In this document: in pieces, positions 1-9,682 of the stretch | Position numbering within the stretch: the first letter of the stretch is position 1 | Layout of the letters: the number at the start of each line of letters is the position of its first letter | Assembly (NCBI RefSeq): GCF_006874625.1 | Contig: NZ_CP030034.1 | Coordinates: 3,410,001 to 3,474,000 of the forward strand | DNA length: 64,000 nucleotides | Direction: 5' to 3' | Source: Bdellovibrio sp. NC01 | GTDB taxonomy: Bacteria > Bdellovibrionota > Bdellovibrionia > Bdellovibrionales > Bdellovibrionaceae | The notes under the pieces: generated by a model | Databases searched by the model: none | Told to the model about the DNA's origin: nothing | The model's input: the letters and a program-made list of their open reading frames with translations, nothing else | Translations under genes and position numbers: made by a program

Positions 1-121
1 GTGAGTTCCTGCCTTCAACGCGTCCTTCTGCAGGTGCGCCTGGGCGAGCTGGTTGGGCAGTTGCAATTTCCGCGAGTTTCATGCGCGGGCTTGCTGGAAG
101 AATGCCGCTGATTTTATCCAT
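1..121 (-). CDS. partial hypothetical protein (N-terminus only)
   Basis: An open frame enters from the left edge and its ATG is at 119-121. A strong ribosome binding site (GGAGG) lies just upstream on the minus strand. Only about 40 residues are visible, beginning MDKISGILPASPRM and rich in Ala, Pro and Arg. No domain can be named from this fragment. The start is well supported by the Shine-Dalgarno sequence; the function is unknown because the rest lies outside the window. Confidence 0.6.
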   Translation of the reverse strand, partial: MDKISGILPASPRMKLAEIATAQPARPGAPAEGRVEGRNS

Positions 122-217
122 TCCACACCTCCGTGTGTGTCTTTGCGAAAGCCATCCTAGCCTTCACAAACTACGTATCGGAATGGAACGTCTGAACTTG
201 AGACAATTTATCGGAAA

Positions 218-985
218 CTAGACTAAAGAATAGAAAAGCCACGGACTTGCAGGGTGACCCAACAGTCTTTCGCAGACTTTTTTTACTTCGGGATCTTCTT
301 CGCCTGCCCAGAATGTGCGGCCGATGATGAAGCTTAATGCAAACTCGCGCCAGTCTTTGAATTTCCCTGCGGCGATAGGTGCCATCTTTAAGATTTCAGC
401 CCACGCCTCGTCATCAGAAATGTAACCGGCAATATAACTTAAGCGAGTCAAATGAACCAAACGACCGATATCCCAGCCAAGAACGCCGCACTCCCCAACG
501 AAACGATCTGTTTTTTGCATCCATGTTGCAAGCAAAGCGTATTCGTCATCTTGCAACGCCATTTCTTGCTGATCGCCGAAGTCGAAAGTAAAAATCTGTT
601 TGAACTTTTCCAAAGAGACTTTATCCAAGCCACCCTTCGGAATCGTATTTTTTAAGACATTAAATTTTGTGCGATGACCTTGTTGGCGAATGTCTTCCAA
701 AGTTTTAAGCGCCGTTGTTTTATCAGCAACGCCCCAGAAATCGCGAAGGATTTCAATACAATCGCCGCGAATTTCTGAACCCCAGTTCAAATCCAAACGG
801 AAAAAGTATTCATCCATTTCTTTTAAAACTTGTTCTTTCGCGTCCGCAGTCAGTTCTTTTCCATCCTGCAGGTCGGAACCTATAATGTCATAAAGGTCAT
901 CCAAGACGTGGTTTTCTTCGATGAACACTGCGCCCATACACATCATTTGTTTTTCTAAATCTGTTTCTGGAAGTACGCGTTGCAC
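218..985 (-). CDS. DUF1266-like protein
   Basis: A 255-residue soluble protein without a signal peptide. The C-terminal half has the pattern I associate with DUF1266: a WDIGRLVHL segment, then an acidic helix with DEAW, then DWREFALSFIIGRTFW. These are aromatic-rich helices typical of that family, whose biochemical role is not established. The start is a GTG at 983-985 with AAAGGGG five bases upstream. It is divergent from the downstream plus-strand gene and appears to be a single transcription unit. The family call is from memory and moderately sure; no reaction can be assigned. Confidence 0.7.
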   Translation of the reverse strand: MQRVLPETDLEKQMMCMGAVFIEENHVLDDLYDIIGSDLQDGKELTADAKEQVLKEMDEYFFRLDLNWGSEIRGDCIEILRDFWGVADKTTALKTLEDIRQQGHRTKFNVLKNTIPKGGLDKVSLEKFKQIFTFDFGDQQEMALQDDEYALLATWMQKTDRFVGECGVLGWDIGRLVHLTRLSYIAGYISDDEAWAEILKMAPIAAGKFKDWREFALSFIIGRTFWAGEEDPEVKKVCERLLGHPASPWLFYSLV

Positions 986-1059
986 AGCAGCCCCTTTGAT
1001 TCCTTACGTTAATTCAATATCGTTTTCAGTGGATTTTCAATGTGTTAATCTCGAGGTCT

Positions 1060-1719
1060 ATGTTGAAGAAGTTCCTATTAGGCGCTGCCGCTCTTTTTTT
1101 GGTATTGGTTGGCTCTTTAATCCTGATGATGGGTTACGTCTTCAATCATCCTGATTCAATCTTTAATGCTTTCAATTCCGTGACGTCAAAACTCACACAA
1201 GGTGAGGCCTACGAAGAAAAAGAGGAATTTTTCTTACAAGGCATTCAAACCTTGCACATCACATCGGGGCGTTCGCACGTTCAAGTCCTGCCTTATGAAG
1301 GTTCAAGTTTAAAAATTGAACTGACTGGTAAAATTCCCCGCTTCGAGCATGGCCCGTTCATTGTTCAAGGTGGCGATCCAAGTAATTTGATTATTGAATT
1401 GCACGAACCGCTAGCAAGCAACTGGGTGCATATCAACATTAACGGCCACGAAAGCAGTTCTGTATCTGATTCGAACTTGCTTGCGAAAATCTATATTCCA
1501 AAATCTTTTGTTGCGCCGGTATCGATTGAAAATATCGAAGGTCCGGTAGAGGTTTTAGTACCAAAAGAAAAGATGTACGAGTTTGATTTGCAATCAGCGA
1601 CGGGAAAAATCGAAAACGAAACGATGGGAAAATCTGTCGAAGGAATCAATCCCGCGGAAGTGGGCAAGATTAAAATCGTGACCACTTCCGGGAATATCTC
1701 AATTAAGAATTCTTTTTAG
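1060..1719 (+). CDS. membrane-anchored DUF4097-like beta-helix protein
   Basis: Encodes about 219 residues: an N-terminal hydrophobic segment (roughly residues 5-25) followed by an exported domain made of short alternating strands, such as [13 protein letters not shown] and [13 protein letters not shown]. Repeated strand-Gly-strand units like these resemble the DUF4097 putative-adhesin fold. I chose the ATG at 1060, which has GAGG seven bases upstream, over an in-frame GTG at 1042. Its 3' end overlaps aspS on the opposite strand by 17 bp. Function unknown; the fold is an inference from the repeat pattern. Confidence 0.65.
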   Translation: MLKKFLLGAAALFLVLVGSLILMMGYVFNHPDSIFNAFNSVTSKLTQGEAYEEKEEFFLQGIQTLHITSGRSHVQVLPYEGSSLKIELTGKIPRFEHGPFIVQGGDPSNLIIELHEPLASNWVHININGHESSSVSDSNLLAKIYIPKSFVAPVSIENIEGPVEVLVPKEKMYEFDLQSATGKIENETMGKSVEGINPAEVGKIKIVTTSGNISIKNSF

Positions 1720-3520
1720 TCTCTTCCAAAGCTTTTTCAGCTAGCGGAGTTAAGCGCACGCCTACTTCCGTCAACTGATCGCGGTTCACTTCACTTGGGC
1801 AATCAGACATCAAGTCAGAAGCCTTCGCAGTTTTAGGGAATGCGATAACTTCACGGATCGCATCCGTTTCACAAAGAAGCATCACAAGACGGTCAAGACC
1901 CCAAGCGATACCACCATGCGGAGGTGTGCCGTATTTCAAAGCCTCCAAGAAGAAGCCGAATTTGTGTTTCGTTTCTTCTTCGCTCATGCCTAACAGGCGG
2001 AACATTGCTTGTTGAATTTCGTTACGATAGATACGGATAGAACCGCCACCCATTTCGTAACCGTTACAAACAAGGTCATAAGCTTTCGCCAAGATCTTGC
2101 CGTAAGCAGCTTCGTTGTTACCCAAAAGGTCACCAAAGAACTCATCTTTCGGAGATGTGAACGGATGATGACGAGCCACCCAACGTTTTTCGTCTGGTGA
2201 GTACTCTAGCAATGGGAAGTCCACAACCCACAAGAAGTTGTATTGGCTTGTGTTGATCAAGTTCAACTCTTTACCCAAGTGCATACGTAACGTCGACAAT
2301 GAAGCACATGCCACTTCGTAATCGTCAGCAACGATCAAAGCACAGTCGCCAGCGTTCGCACCGACGGCTTTAAACATCTCTGCCAATTTTTCAGGAGAGA
2401 AGAACTTAGCAACCGGTGAAGAGTATGTGCCGTCAGCTTCCGCTTTGATCCATACCAACCCTTTTGCGCCCGAACGTTTCGCCATGTCCGTCAATTTATC
2501 GAACTGACCACGAGAGTACGTGCCACCTTTAGGAACGGCAATACCACGAACGATTCCGCCACGGGCAAGAACGTCGTCGAAAACTTTAAAGCCTGAACCT
2601 GTCACAACAGATTTCAAATCTTTGATTTCCATACCGAAGCGCGTGTCTGGTTTATCATTACCGAAACGATCCATCGCCTCTTGGAAAGTCATGCGTGGAA
2701 TTTCTTTTACGTCGATGCCTTTGATTTCTTTCCAGATCTTACGCAAAAGTTTTTCGTTCATCGCCATAATGTCTTCTTGGTCGATGAAAGACATTTCCAT
2801 ATCGATTTGCGAAAACTCTGGTTGACGGTCTGCACGCAAATCTTCGTCACGGAAGCAACGAGCGATTTGGAAGTAACGGTCGTAACCACCGATCATCAAC
2901 AACTGTTTCAAAGTTTGTGGTGACTGAGGCAACGCATAGAACGTTCCTTGGTTCACACGTGAAGGCACAAGATAGTCACGCGCACCTTCTGGAGTCGATT
3001 TATAAAGAATCGGCGTTTCAACTTCCAAGAAACCATTGTCTGAAAGGAATGTACGAACGACTTGCGCCACTTTGTGACGAGTCATCAAGTGGTTTTGCAA
3101 ACGCGGCGTACGCAAATCCAAATAACGATATTTCAAACGCAACATTTCGTTAACGTTGTTATCGCCTGCTTGGAATGGCGGAACGGCTGATTCATTCAAA
3201 ATTTCACAGCGAGTGGCTTCAACTTCAACCTCGCCGGTTTTAATTTTGGCATTTTTCATACCGTCAGGACGAGCACGCACAACACCTTCAACCGCTAGAA
3301 CGAATTCACCGCGAAGATTTTTTGCTGCTGAAGTTTCATTTTTATTTGGATCCAAAACTACTTGAACGATCCCTTCACGGTCGCGCAAGTCGATGAATAC
3401 TAAGCTTCCATGGTCACGGCGAACATCCACCCAACCCATAAGAACAACTTTTTGACCTACATGCGCACTGCTTAATTTTCCGCAGTACTCTGACCTCTTT
3501 AACTGGCTGACAAATTTCAT
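1703..3520 (-). CDS. aspS: aspartate--tRNA ligase
   Basis: A class II aminoacyl-tRNA synthetase that charges tRNA-Asp (or tRNA-Asp and tRNA-Asn if non-discriminating, which I cannot decide here). At 605 residues it has normal bacterial length. Visible in order: an N-terminal OB-fold anticodon-binding domain ([20 protein letters not shown]), motif 2 ([18 protein letters not shown]), the bacterial GAD insertion, and motif 3 ([13 protein letters not shown]). The start has an AAAGG ribosome site. It is monocistronic, and its 3' end overlaps the neighbouring convergent gene. Confidence 0.97.
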   Translation of the reverse strand: MKFVSQLKRSEYCGKLSSAHVGQKVVLMGWVDVRRDHGSLVFIDLRDREGIVQVVLDPNKNETSAAKNLRGEFVLAVEGVVRARPDGMKNAKIKTGEVEVEATRCEILNESAVPPFQAGDNNVNEMLRLKYRYLDLRTPRLQNHLMTRHKVAQVVRTFLSDNGFLEVETPILYKSTPEGARDYLVPSRVNQGTFYALPQSPQTLKQLLMIGGYDRYFQIARCFRDEDLRADRQPEFSQIDMEMSFIDQEDIMAMNEKLLRKIWKEIKGIDVKEIPRMTFQEAMDRFGNDKPDTRFGMEIKDLKSVVTGSGFKVFDDVLARGGIVRGIAVPKGGTYSRGQFDKLTDMAKRSGAKGLVWIKAEADGTYSSPVAKFFSPEKLAEMFKAVGANAGDCALIVADDYEVACASLSTLRMHLGKELNLINTSQYNFLWVVDFPLLEYSPDEKRWVARHHPFTSPKDEFFGDLLGNNEAAYGKILAKAYDLVCNGYEMGGGSIRIYRNEIQQAMFRLLGMSEEETKHKFGFFLEALKYGTPPHGGIAWGLDRLVMLLCETDAIREVIAFPKTAKASDLMSDCPSEVNRDQLTEVGVRLTPLAEKALEETKKNS

Positions 3521-3800
3521 TGGAGTACCTTTTTTGTGAAGGGATTTAACTAGTTGCTTATATTGTCATTTCACGGTCATACAGTCAAAAAGCATCTATT
3601 TATGCCAGCGAAAATTAAACTTTATAGTTTGAACTGGGGCCGCCTTGACAGATTGTTTGGACGACTCATTCTTACGGAGCAGCTGCTTCCAAAGTTGAAC
3701 TAGCCCTTGGGCTGAGAACGTTTGCCGCCATAAGGCTTTCTTTTCTTGTTCCAAAGGTTATAATTTTGCTTTTGGTCTTCAGCTGAAAGGACGTTTTCTC

Positions 3801-4106
3801 ATGCCTAAATTTACTATCGACCACCAAAGCTCTAAAAGCGCCCAAGAAGCTTACACAAAAATTAAAGAGTTCCTTGCGAATGACCAAGATATTCGTAAGT
3901 TCGATCCTAAGCTTGCATGTAACTTCAATGATGGCGCTATGAGTTGCAAAATGAACGGTTCGCAATTTAAGGCCGATATGAATGTGGCGGCATCTGGCGC
4001 GGGTAGCAAAGTCAGCGTGACTGTCGATTTGCCGCTGATGCTGACGCCATTTAAAGGCAAGATTACAGAAACTCTACAAAAGAAACTTTCTAAATATTTA
4101 GCGTAA
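3801..4106 (+). CDS. polyhydroxyalkanoate-system (PHA_gran_rgn-like) protein
   Basis: A 101-residue soluble protein. Its plan matches the small polyhydroxyalkanoic-acid system family: an N-terminal helix (SKSAQEAYTKIKEFLAND), a central beta region with SCKMNGSQFKADM, a hydrophobic segment DLPLMLTPFKGKI, and a Lys-rich C-terminal helix. That family is associated with PHA granules in other bacteria, but no PHA synthase is present here, so the role is uncertain. AAAGGACG upstream serves as ribosome site. It sits 22 bp ahead of the rpoH-type sigma factor and is probably co-transcribed with it. Confidence 0.65.
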   Translation: MPKFTIDHQSSKSAQEAYTKIKEFLANDQDIRKFDPKLACNFNDGAMSCKMNGSQFKADMNVAASGAGSKVSVTVDLPLMLTPFKGKITETLQKKLSKYLA

Positions 4107-4128
4107 TTACTCAGGATTAAAAACTTCA

Positions 4129-5238
4129 ATGGCAAAGACTAAGGCAAAGACTGAAACGAAAGCCCCTGCGAAGAAGGCCCCTGCAAAGACTTCTTCTAAA
4201 GGCAGCACTTTGTCTAAAAAAGAAAAGGCCAAAGTTGAAGTCAAACCCGTCGTTGCGGAAATTGTCGAAGACTCTTCAAACGAAACGAATCCTGATTTTT
4301 CAGGTGGCGAAGCTGAAAAAGCTTACGCGGTTCCACAAGAAGATTTCGGCGGTGATGTCATTGACGGTAAAGACGACAAACAAATCGTCGTCGCGGATTC
4401 TTCCAAAGCTCTAACGTCAGCTGATCCTTTAGTCATGTATCTGAACGAAATTCGTCGATACAAAGTTTTGACGAAGGAAGAAGAAACCGCTCTTGCTAAA
4501 AAATACTTTGAATCAAAAGATCCAGAAGCGGCACAAGCTTTAGTAAAAGCAAACTTACGCTTCGTCGTTAAAGTTGCGGCAGAGTATTCTAAATTCGGTG
4601 CAAAGATGATCGACCTTATCCAAGAAGGTAACGTCGGCCTCATGCACGCGGTTCGCGAATTTAATCCTTACAAAGGCGCACGTTTAATCACGTACGCCGT
4701 GTGGTGGATTCGCGGTTACATCCAAGAATATTTGATGCGCCAGTATTCAATGGTGCGTATCGGAACGACGCAAAATCAAAGAAAGCTTTTCTATCAATTG
4801 CAAAAAGAGAAAGAAGCTTTAGATGCCATGGGCATTGAACCCAGCACGGCTTTGATCAGCGATCGTTTGGGAATTCCCGAAGACGAAGTCCGCGACATGG
4901 CGATGCGTATGTCAGGTCGTGATGTCAGCCTGGATCGTCCTATCGATGATGAGTCAGGGACAAGCCTTGGTGATTTACAAAGAGATACATCCGATCAACC
5001 CTTGGATGAGCAACTTGCGAAACACGAGCAATTGAATTTGCTTAAACAAAAACTCGCAGAAATTCGCCCAGAACTTTCTGATCGTGAAAAAATCATTTTA
5101 GATGAACGTATCTTGAATGACGAACCGCTGACTCTGCAAGAGATCGGCGAAAAGTATGGCATTACTCGCGAAGCCGTTCGTCAGATGGAAGCTCGCGTTC
5201 TTAAAAAAATCAAAACTAAGATGGAATCGGAATCCTAA
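4129..5238 (+). CDS. rpoH: RNA polymerase sigma factor, RpoH (sigma-32) type
   Basis: A 369-residue group 3 sigma factor, likely for heat-shock or envelope-stress transcription. Residues 1 to about 95 are an unusual Lys/Ala/Thr-rich then acidic extension (PAKKAPAKTSSKG). The sigma core follows: region 1.2/2.1 (DPLVMYLNEIRRYKVLTKEEE), region 2.3-2.4 (ARLITYAVWWIRGYIQEYLM), an RpoH-box-like stretch (QRKLFYQLQKEKEAL) and the region 4 helix-turn-helix (LTLQEIGEKYGITREAVRQ). E. coli RpoH is about 284 residues, so the extra length is mainly the tail. Its stop overlaps the next minus-strand gene by 4 bp. Confidence 0.88.
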   Translation: MAKTKAKTETKAPAKKAPAKTSSKGSTLSKKEKAKVEVKPVVAEIVEDSSNETNPDFSGGEAEKAYAVPQEDFGGDVIDGKDDKQIVVADSSKALTSADPLVMYLNEIRRYKVLTKEEETALAKKYFESKDPEAAQALVKANLRFVVKVAAEYSKFGAKMIDLIQEGNVGLMHAVREFNPYKGARLITYAVWWIRGYIQEYLMRQYSMVRIGTTQNQRKLFYQLQKEKEALDAMGIEPSTALISDRLGIPEDEVRDMAMRMSGRDVSLDRPIDDESGTSLGDLQRDTSDQPLDEQLAKHEQLNLLKQKLAEIRPELSDREKIILDERILNDEPLTLQEIGEKYGITREAVRQMEARVLKKIKTKMESES

Positions 5239-5570
5239 TTTCTTTTAGGAACATCGAAGGGTTCCCCGACTCTATAGACTTCTTCTTCAGGTCTATCAGG
5301 CAATGAACGATCAATTGATTGTCCTTGCTGACAAGTTGAACTGTGCATTTCTAAGCGCGCAATATCATAGACGCGATAATTTTCTCCGTAATAAGAGCAG
5401 GCACGAATACTTGAACTTGTTGTTGAACTTGGCATGCGACTTTGCAGACCTTGATAAGTACGGATTTGCGGAACAGCGTGATAGTCGGAGTAATCTTTTT
5501 CGGCTCCTCGCAATAAGCGTGGCGCTAGAAGAAGCAAGATGCTGAGTAGAACTTCAAAGAACTTTCTCAT
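5235..5570 (-). CDS. small secreted protein, unknown function
   Basis: About 111 residues, with a signal peptide (MRKFFEVLLSILLLLAPRLLRGAE) and then a polar, Tyr- and Ser-rich mature region with two cysteines. I recognise no family. The start is taken as the ATG at 5568-5570 because GGAGG lies 5 bases upstream; an in-frame GTG two codons earlier overlaps that ribosome site. Its stop codon (TAG) overlaps the rpoH stop (TAA) on the other strand as a shared CTAA. Confidence 0.6.
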   Translation of the reverse strand: MRKFFEVLLSILLLLAPRLLRGAEKDYSDYHAVPQIRTYQGLQSRMPSSTTSSSIRACSYYGENYRVYDIARLEMHSSTCQQGQSIDRSLPDRPEEEVYRVGEPFDVPKRN

Positions 5571-5608
5571 ACACACCTCCGCAGTCTTTATTCTAACACG
5601 AGATGCAC

Positions 5609-5926
5609 CTAGAAAGAGAGTGCCATAAAGGCTTCCGCACGAACGTCTTTTTGAAACTGTCCAGTGACATCATCCATCGCAACTTTGCCGACGATTTTTA
5701 GTTCCTCGTCTTTTGACTTAATGCTATTCATCCACATCAGTTTGATCTCTTTAGAGTCATCTTGACCGTATGGTTTTGCATCGTGAATGATGACTTCGGC
5801 TCCAAGGTGCTCAACACCGACTTCTTTGAAGAACATCGCATAAGAGCCGTCTGCTGCTCCTGCTGTGCCTTTTAGAACCATAAATACGCCCATTGCCACT
5901 GTGATTAATTGGATTAGCTTTTTCAT
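5609..5926 (-). CDS. small secreted protein, unknown function
   Basis: About 105 residues. The N-terminus MKKLIQLITVAMGVFMVLKG followed by TAGAAD is a typical signal peptide with a likely cleavage after the Ala-rich stretch. The mature part is mixed alpha/beta with no motif I know. An upstream in-frame ATG at 5938 would add four residues; neither start has a good ribosome site, so the start is uncertain. It lies upstream of and in line with the preceding small secreted gene. Confidence 0.55.
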   Translation of the reverse strand: MKKLIQLITVAMGVFMVLKGTAGAADGSYAMFFKEVGVEHLGAEVIIHDAKPYGQDDSKEIKLMWMNSIKSKDEELKIVGKVAMDDVTGQFQKDVRAEAFMALSF

Positions 5927-6063
5927 GTATCTGATCATAAAGGGCGCAAAGGAAATGCTTCCACTCGTTTTTGTAGACCGTCACGACCATGCGTAAGAAG
6001 CTTGCAGAATAAAAATCTACCATTTTATCAAACCCAGCCTAAAATCTTACCAGAGGTTACGAG

Positions 6064-7938
6064 ATGAGAATGTTTTCGACTTTGAAAGAGGCAGAAGACT
6101 TTGTCTTCGCACAAATTGGTAAACGCATCGTAATGGCGACAGTATTGGGACTTGGAAAACCCAATCAGCTGATCAATGCCATTTACAATCGCGTGAAGAA
6201 AGATGCTTCGTCACAACTGACTATCTTCACCGCTTTGTCGCTTGATATTCCTGATCCGAAATCAGATTTAGAAAAAAGATTCGTCGATGTCTTTTATGAA
6301 AATCATTTTGGCGCCAATTATCCCCGCCTTGAATACGTAAAAGATTTAAGCGCGCACAAATTACCCAAAAATATTCGTGTGCATGAATTTTACTTCCAAG
6401 CGGGCACTCAATTACACAACGAGATCGCACAGCCCGACTACATCAGCTTAAATTATACCCATGTCGCACAAACTATTCTTGAAATGGGCATTAACGTCAT
6501 CGTGCAGTTAGTTGCGAAAAGTTCTGATGGTAAGAAATACAGCTTAAGCTGCAATCCCGATCTTACTTTGGATGTCGCAGATTTATTTAAAAAACACGAC
6601 AAACCTTTACTAGTCATCGGCGTGGTTCATCCGGATCTTCCCTATCTTGAGGGCGATGCCGAAGTTGATCCTGAGTTTTTTGGTGGAATTCTGGAATCTT
6701 CCGAAATCCAACAACGCTTGTTTGCTCCGCCGAAACTTCCCGTTGGTTTGGTGGATCATATGATTGGTTTTCACGCCAGCCGTTTGCTTAAAGATGATGG
6801 TACTTTGCAAATTGGAATCGGTTCCTTATCGGATGGCCTGGTTCATTCAACATTGCTGCGTCAGCACAACAATCAGGTTTATAAAGAAGCTGTTCGTCGC
6901 TATGAAGAACTTTTCTTTAAGCCTGAATCCATTGACCTTTACGACGAACCCTTCAAAGTTGGTCTTTACGGCACAAGCGAAATGTTGATGGATGGCTTCA
7001 TGCACTTACGCAAAGGTGGCGTATTAAAGCGCATGATTAAAGATCATGAAGAAAATGCCTCGCGCTATTTGCATGGCGCTTTCTTTTTGGGATCTGCGGA
7101 ATTTTATAAGTGGCTGCGCGAATTGGAAGGCGAAGACTTTGCTGGTCTTTCGATGACTCGGGTTTCAAAGGTAAATGATCTTTACGATCCGCATGAATTG
7201 GCTTTACGTCGCCAACGAAAGAATGCGCGTTTCTTTAATACGTGCATGACGATGAACTTACTGGGTGGTGCTGCCTCTGAAACTTTGAACAATGGTCAGG
7301 TCGTCAGTGGCGTGGGTGGACAATATAACTTTGTAGCGATGTCACATGAACTGCCTGATTCACATTCGGTGTTAATGCTTAAAAGTGCACGCACGAAAAA
7401 AGAAAAACGTACGTCCAACATCGTATGGAATAATGAACAAATCACAATTCCTCGCCATTTGCGCGACGTTGTTGTGACCGAATATGGTATTGCAGCCTTA
7501 AAGGGTCAAAGTGACGCGAATTGCATCAAACGAATTTTGGCGATCACTGATTCTGAATATCAAGACGAACTTTTGGATGAAGCAAAACATTACGGCAAGA
7601 TTGACAAGAATTATCAACTGCCACCCGAAGTGCGCAACAACACACCAGCTCGTTTAAAAGAATTCGCCAAGACTTTAGGTGCGCAGAAAGCTTTGCCACG
7701 CTTCCCCTTTGGTAGTGACTTTACTCTCGAAGAAGAAAACTTACAGGAAGGTTTGTTCTATCTTCAGAACAGCAGTCCTTCGCGCCTGTTTAAAACACTG
7801 CTAAAAGGCTTTGGTTCATCGAAAGAGGACTGGAATAAGGAAATGGTGCGGATGAAGTTAGATCATCCCAGCGGCCTTCAAGAGCACGTTTTTCAAAAAC
7901 TACTGAAAGGCGCTTTAACCGCAGCGAAAAAGAAATAA
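6064..7938 (+). CDS. acetyl-CoA hydrolase/CoA-transferase family protein
   Basis: A 624-residue protein of the class I CoA-transferase/acetyl-CoA hydrolase superfamily, expected to move CoA between acyl groups or to carboxylates such as acetate. The C-terminal domain shows the family pattern RDVVVTEYGIAALKGQSD, then an NCIKRILAITDSEYQDELL helix. The N-terminal half has a LGKPNQLINAIY start and an ELFF segment like the hydrolase N-domain. At 624 residues it exceeds common 430-550-residue members and carries an extra C-terminal stretch. The ATG has AGAGG seven bases upstream and a strong terminator follows. The substrate cannot be told from sequence. Confidence 0.82.
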   Translation: MRMFSTLKEAEDFVFAQIGKRIVMATVLGLGKPNQLINAIYNRVKKDASSQLTIFTALSLDIPDPKSDLEKRFVDVFYENHFGANYPRLEYVKDLSAHKLPKNIRVHEFYFQAGTQLHNEIAQPDYISLNYTHVAQTILEMGINVIVQLVAKSSDGKKYSLSCNPDLTLDVADLFKKHDKPLLVIGVVHPDLPYLEGDAEVDPEFFGGILESSEIQQRLFAPPKLPVGLVDHMIGFHASRLLKDDGTLQIGIGSLSDGLVHSTLLRQHNNQVYKEAVRRYEELFFKPESIDLYDEPFKVGLYGTSEMLMDGFMHLRKGGVLKRMIKDHEENASRYLHGAFFLGSAEFYKWLRELEGEDFAGLSMTRVSKVNDLYDPHELALRRQRKNARFFNTCMTMNLLGGAASETLNNGQVVSGVGGQYNFVAMSHELPDSHSVLMLKSARTKKEKRTSNIVWNNEQITIPRHLRDVVVTEYGIAALKGQSDANCIKRILAITDSEYQDELLDEAKHYGKIDKNYQLPPEVRNNTPARLKEFAKTLGAQKALPRFPFGSDFTLEEENLQEGLFYLQNSSPSRLFKTLLKGFGSSKEDWNKEMVRMKLDHPSGLQEHVFQKLLKGALTAAKKK

Positions 7939-7972
7939 AAAAAGGGAGCTTCATCAGCTCCCTTTTTCTTTT
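7939..7972 (+). terminator. intrinsic terminator
   Basis: Perfect hairpin AAAAAGGGAGCT, loop TCATC, AGCTCCCTTTTT, followed by more T. It lies between the CoA-hydrolase gene and the convergent fliA. Because it is A-rich on one side and T-rich on the other, it can act in both directions. Confidence 0.9.
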
Positions 7973-7988
7973 TAGATTTATTTGTTAA

Positions 7989-8774
7989 TTACGCGATCTC
8001 TAATTCACCAGCACCAATTGTCGCTGCTAGTTTGGCGCGAAGTCTTGCAACTGCCTGCGCGTGAAGTTGAGAAACACGTGATTCAGTGACACGAAGAACC
8101 TGACCGATCTCTTTCAAGTTCAAATCTTCGTAATAATACAAAGAAAGAACCAAACGTTGTCTTTCAGGAAGTTCTTCGATGGCTTGCGCAACAACTTCTT
8201 TGATGTTCTTAACGTTTAATTGATTGAAAGGGCTGTTCGTTCTTGAACCTTCCAAGATATCCATGATGGATTTCTTGTCAGTGTTACTGAATGTTGTCGC
8301 TTGGTCGATTGGCAACAAGCTGACCGGACGAACTTGATTCACAAGATCGTGGAACTCGTCGATAGAAACATTCAAAGCTTTCGCCACTTCTTCATCAGTT
8401 GGCGTACGGCCTAGATCTGCTTCCAATTGCACCATTGTTTTATCAAGCAATTTTGCCTTGTCACGAATTGAACGTGGAACCCAGTCTTGTGCACGAAGTT
8501 CGTCAAGAATGGCACCACGAATACGGAATTCAGCGTAAGTTTTAAACTTATTGTCGCGAGTGGAATCGTACTTCTCGATAGCATCCATCAAGCCGATAAC
8601 ACCAGCAGAGATCAAGTCATCAAGTTCAATATTCGAAGGAAGACGCACGGCAATCTTTTGTGCGATGAACTTAATAAGAGGAGCGTATTCTTTAATTAGA
8701 TCGTCTTTTTTTGTGGGCGCGAGCTGCTTAGGCTCATCTTTGTACTTCTTCAACAATGCCGCATTTTTCCCCAT
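7989..8774 (-). CDS. fliA: flagellar sigma factor sigma-28 (FliA)
   Basis: A 261-residue sigma-28 factor for late flagellar and motility genes. Region 2 reads ELDDLISAGVIGLMDAIEKYD, then FKTYAEFRIRGAILDEL with the AQDWVPRSIR segment diagnostic of FliA-type factors. Region 4 (LNLKEIGQVLRVTESRVSQLH) ends the protein. I start it at the ATG at 8772-8774, with AGGG upstream; a longer open frame reaches 8879 but would overlap flhG and adds no sigma sequence. Last gene of the fliL-fliA operon, 77 bp after flhG. Confidence 0.93.
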   Translation of the reverse strand: MGKNAALLKKYKDEPKQLAPTKKDDLIKEYAPLIKFIAQKIAVRLPSNIELDDLISAGVIGLMDAIEKYDSTRDNKFKTYAEFRIRGAILDELRAQDWVPRSIRDKAKLLDKTMVQLEADLGRTPTDEEVAKALNVSIDEFHDLVNQVRPVSLLPIDQATTFSNTDKKSIMDILEGSRTNSPFNQLNVKNIKEVVAQAIEELPERQRLVLSLYYYEDLNLKEIGQVLRVTESRVSQLHAQAVARLRAKLAATIGAGELEIA

Positions 8775-8851
8775 ATTTTTCCCTCGTAACCACAATGTTA
8801 ACAAACAGGTGTCTGTGCTGAAAGTCCAATTCTCTGGTTTATTCGTGCCAA

Positions 8852-9682
8852 CTACGCAGAGCCGACGACTTGATCCCAAAACATTTGCATACCGCCGCCA
8901 GCCTCAATCAGCTTCGAGGATTTCTCGATGTGATTAGAAATTTGACGAATGGCTTTTGCAGATTCGGCACCGATATCGTGTCTCACAATAAGACGCTGCA
9001 TTTGTGTTGCTTTTTTCAAAACGACGTCATTAGGAACTGAACCCCAGTAATCAAGACCAATGTATAGGAACTTGTTCACGACATCGTTAAAGCGTTGATA
9101 CAAACTAAGGCCTTCTTCTTCATCACGCACTTGATTGCAGATGATCGAGAAGCGATTCACTTTGTATTGCTTGTTCAAAACTTTGATCAAAGCATAAGCA
9201 TCTGCAAAACTCGCAGGGTCCGGAGTAATCACCACCGACACCGTTTGCGCTGCAGAGTTAAGGAACAAAACATTTTCCGCGATGCCTGGAGCGGTATCGA
9301 TTAACAAGTAATCATAACCCAAAGGCAATGAGCTAACGGCTTCCACCATCGCTCTTCTTTCGAAGTGATTCATGTGATTGAAATCAACCACACCACTGCC
9401 ACCCGGAATCAGATGGACGTCTTTAGACACTTCGACAAGGATTTCTTTCATCTCTTTACGGCCGGCAATAATGTCATGAATATTGCCCGTCGTTCTTACA
9501 CCGAAAAGAATATCGACGTTGGCCATCCCCAAATCGCCATCCAAGATCAAAACTTTTTTGCCTTTTTGTGCAAGGCTTAGCGCCAAGTTAGCAACCAAAG
9601 TCGTTTTACCAACGCCACCCTTGCCGGATGTCACGCTGATAGTTCTTGTGCGGTACATATCAAAAGAATTCATTCTTTTCAT
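8852..9682 (-). CDS. flhG: FlhG/YlxH MinD-like ATPase
   Basis: A 276-residue ParA/MinD-family ATPase that works with FlhF to set flagellar number and placement at the pole. The deviant Walker A (SVTSGKGGVGKTTLVANL) lies near residue 16. The Walker A' region follows (VLILDGDLGMANVDILFG), then Walker B (YDYLLIDTAPGIAENVLFL) and a switch segment (VVITPDPASFADAYALIK). Its start overlaps the flhF stop by 4 bp (ATGA), which implies translational coupling. An alternative start lies three codons downstream. Confidence 0.93.
   Translation of the reverse strand: MKRMNSFDMYRTRTISVTSGKGGVGKTTLVANLALSLAQKGKKVLILDGDLGMANVDILFGVRTTGNIHDIIAGRKEMKEILVEVSKDVHLIPGGSGVVDFNHMNHFERRAMVEAVSSLPLGYDYLLIDTAPGIAENVLFLNSAAQTVSVVITPDPASFADAYALIKVLNKQYKVNRFSIICNQVRDEEEGLSLYQRFNDVVNKFLYIGLDYWGSVPNDVVLKKATQMQRLIVRHDIGAESAKAIRQISNHIEKSSKLIEAGGGMQMFWDQVVGSA

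Noticed and set aside
1703-1719. Overlapping 3' ends (also 5235-5238 and 33103-33106) as signs of antisense control
   Set aside because: Short convergent overlaps are common in compact genomes and need no special explanation.
3652-3680. TTGACA as a -35 element upstream of the PHA-system/rpoH genes
   Set aside because: No acceptable -10 at 16-18 bases. A TATAAT further down lacks a -35. I would not call a promoter.
3602-3703. 33-aa plus-strand frame upstream of the PHA-system gene
   Set aside because: No ribosome site and no recognisable feature; probably chance in the aspS upstream region.
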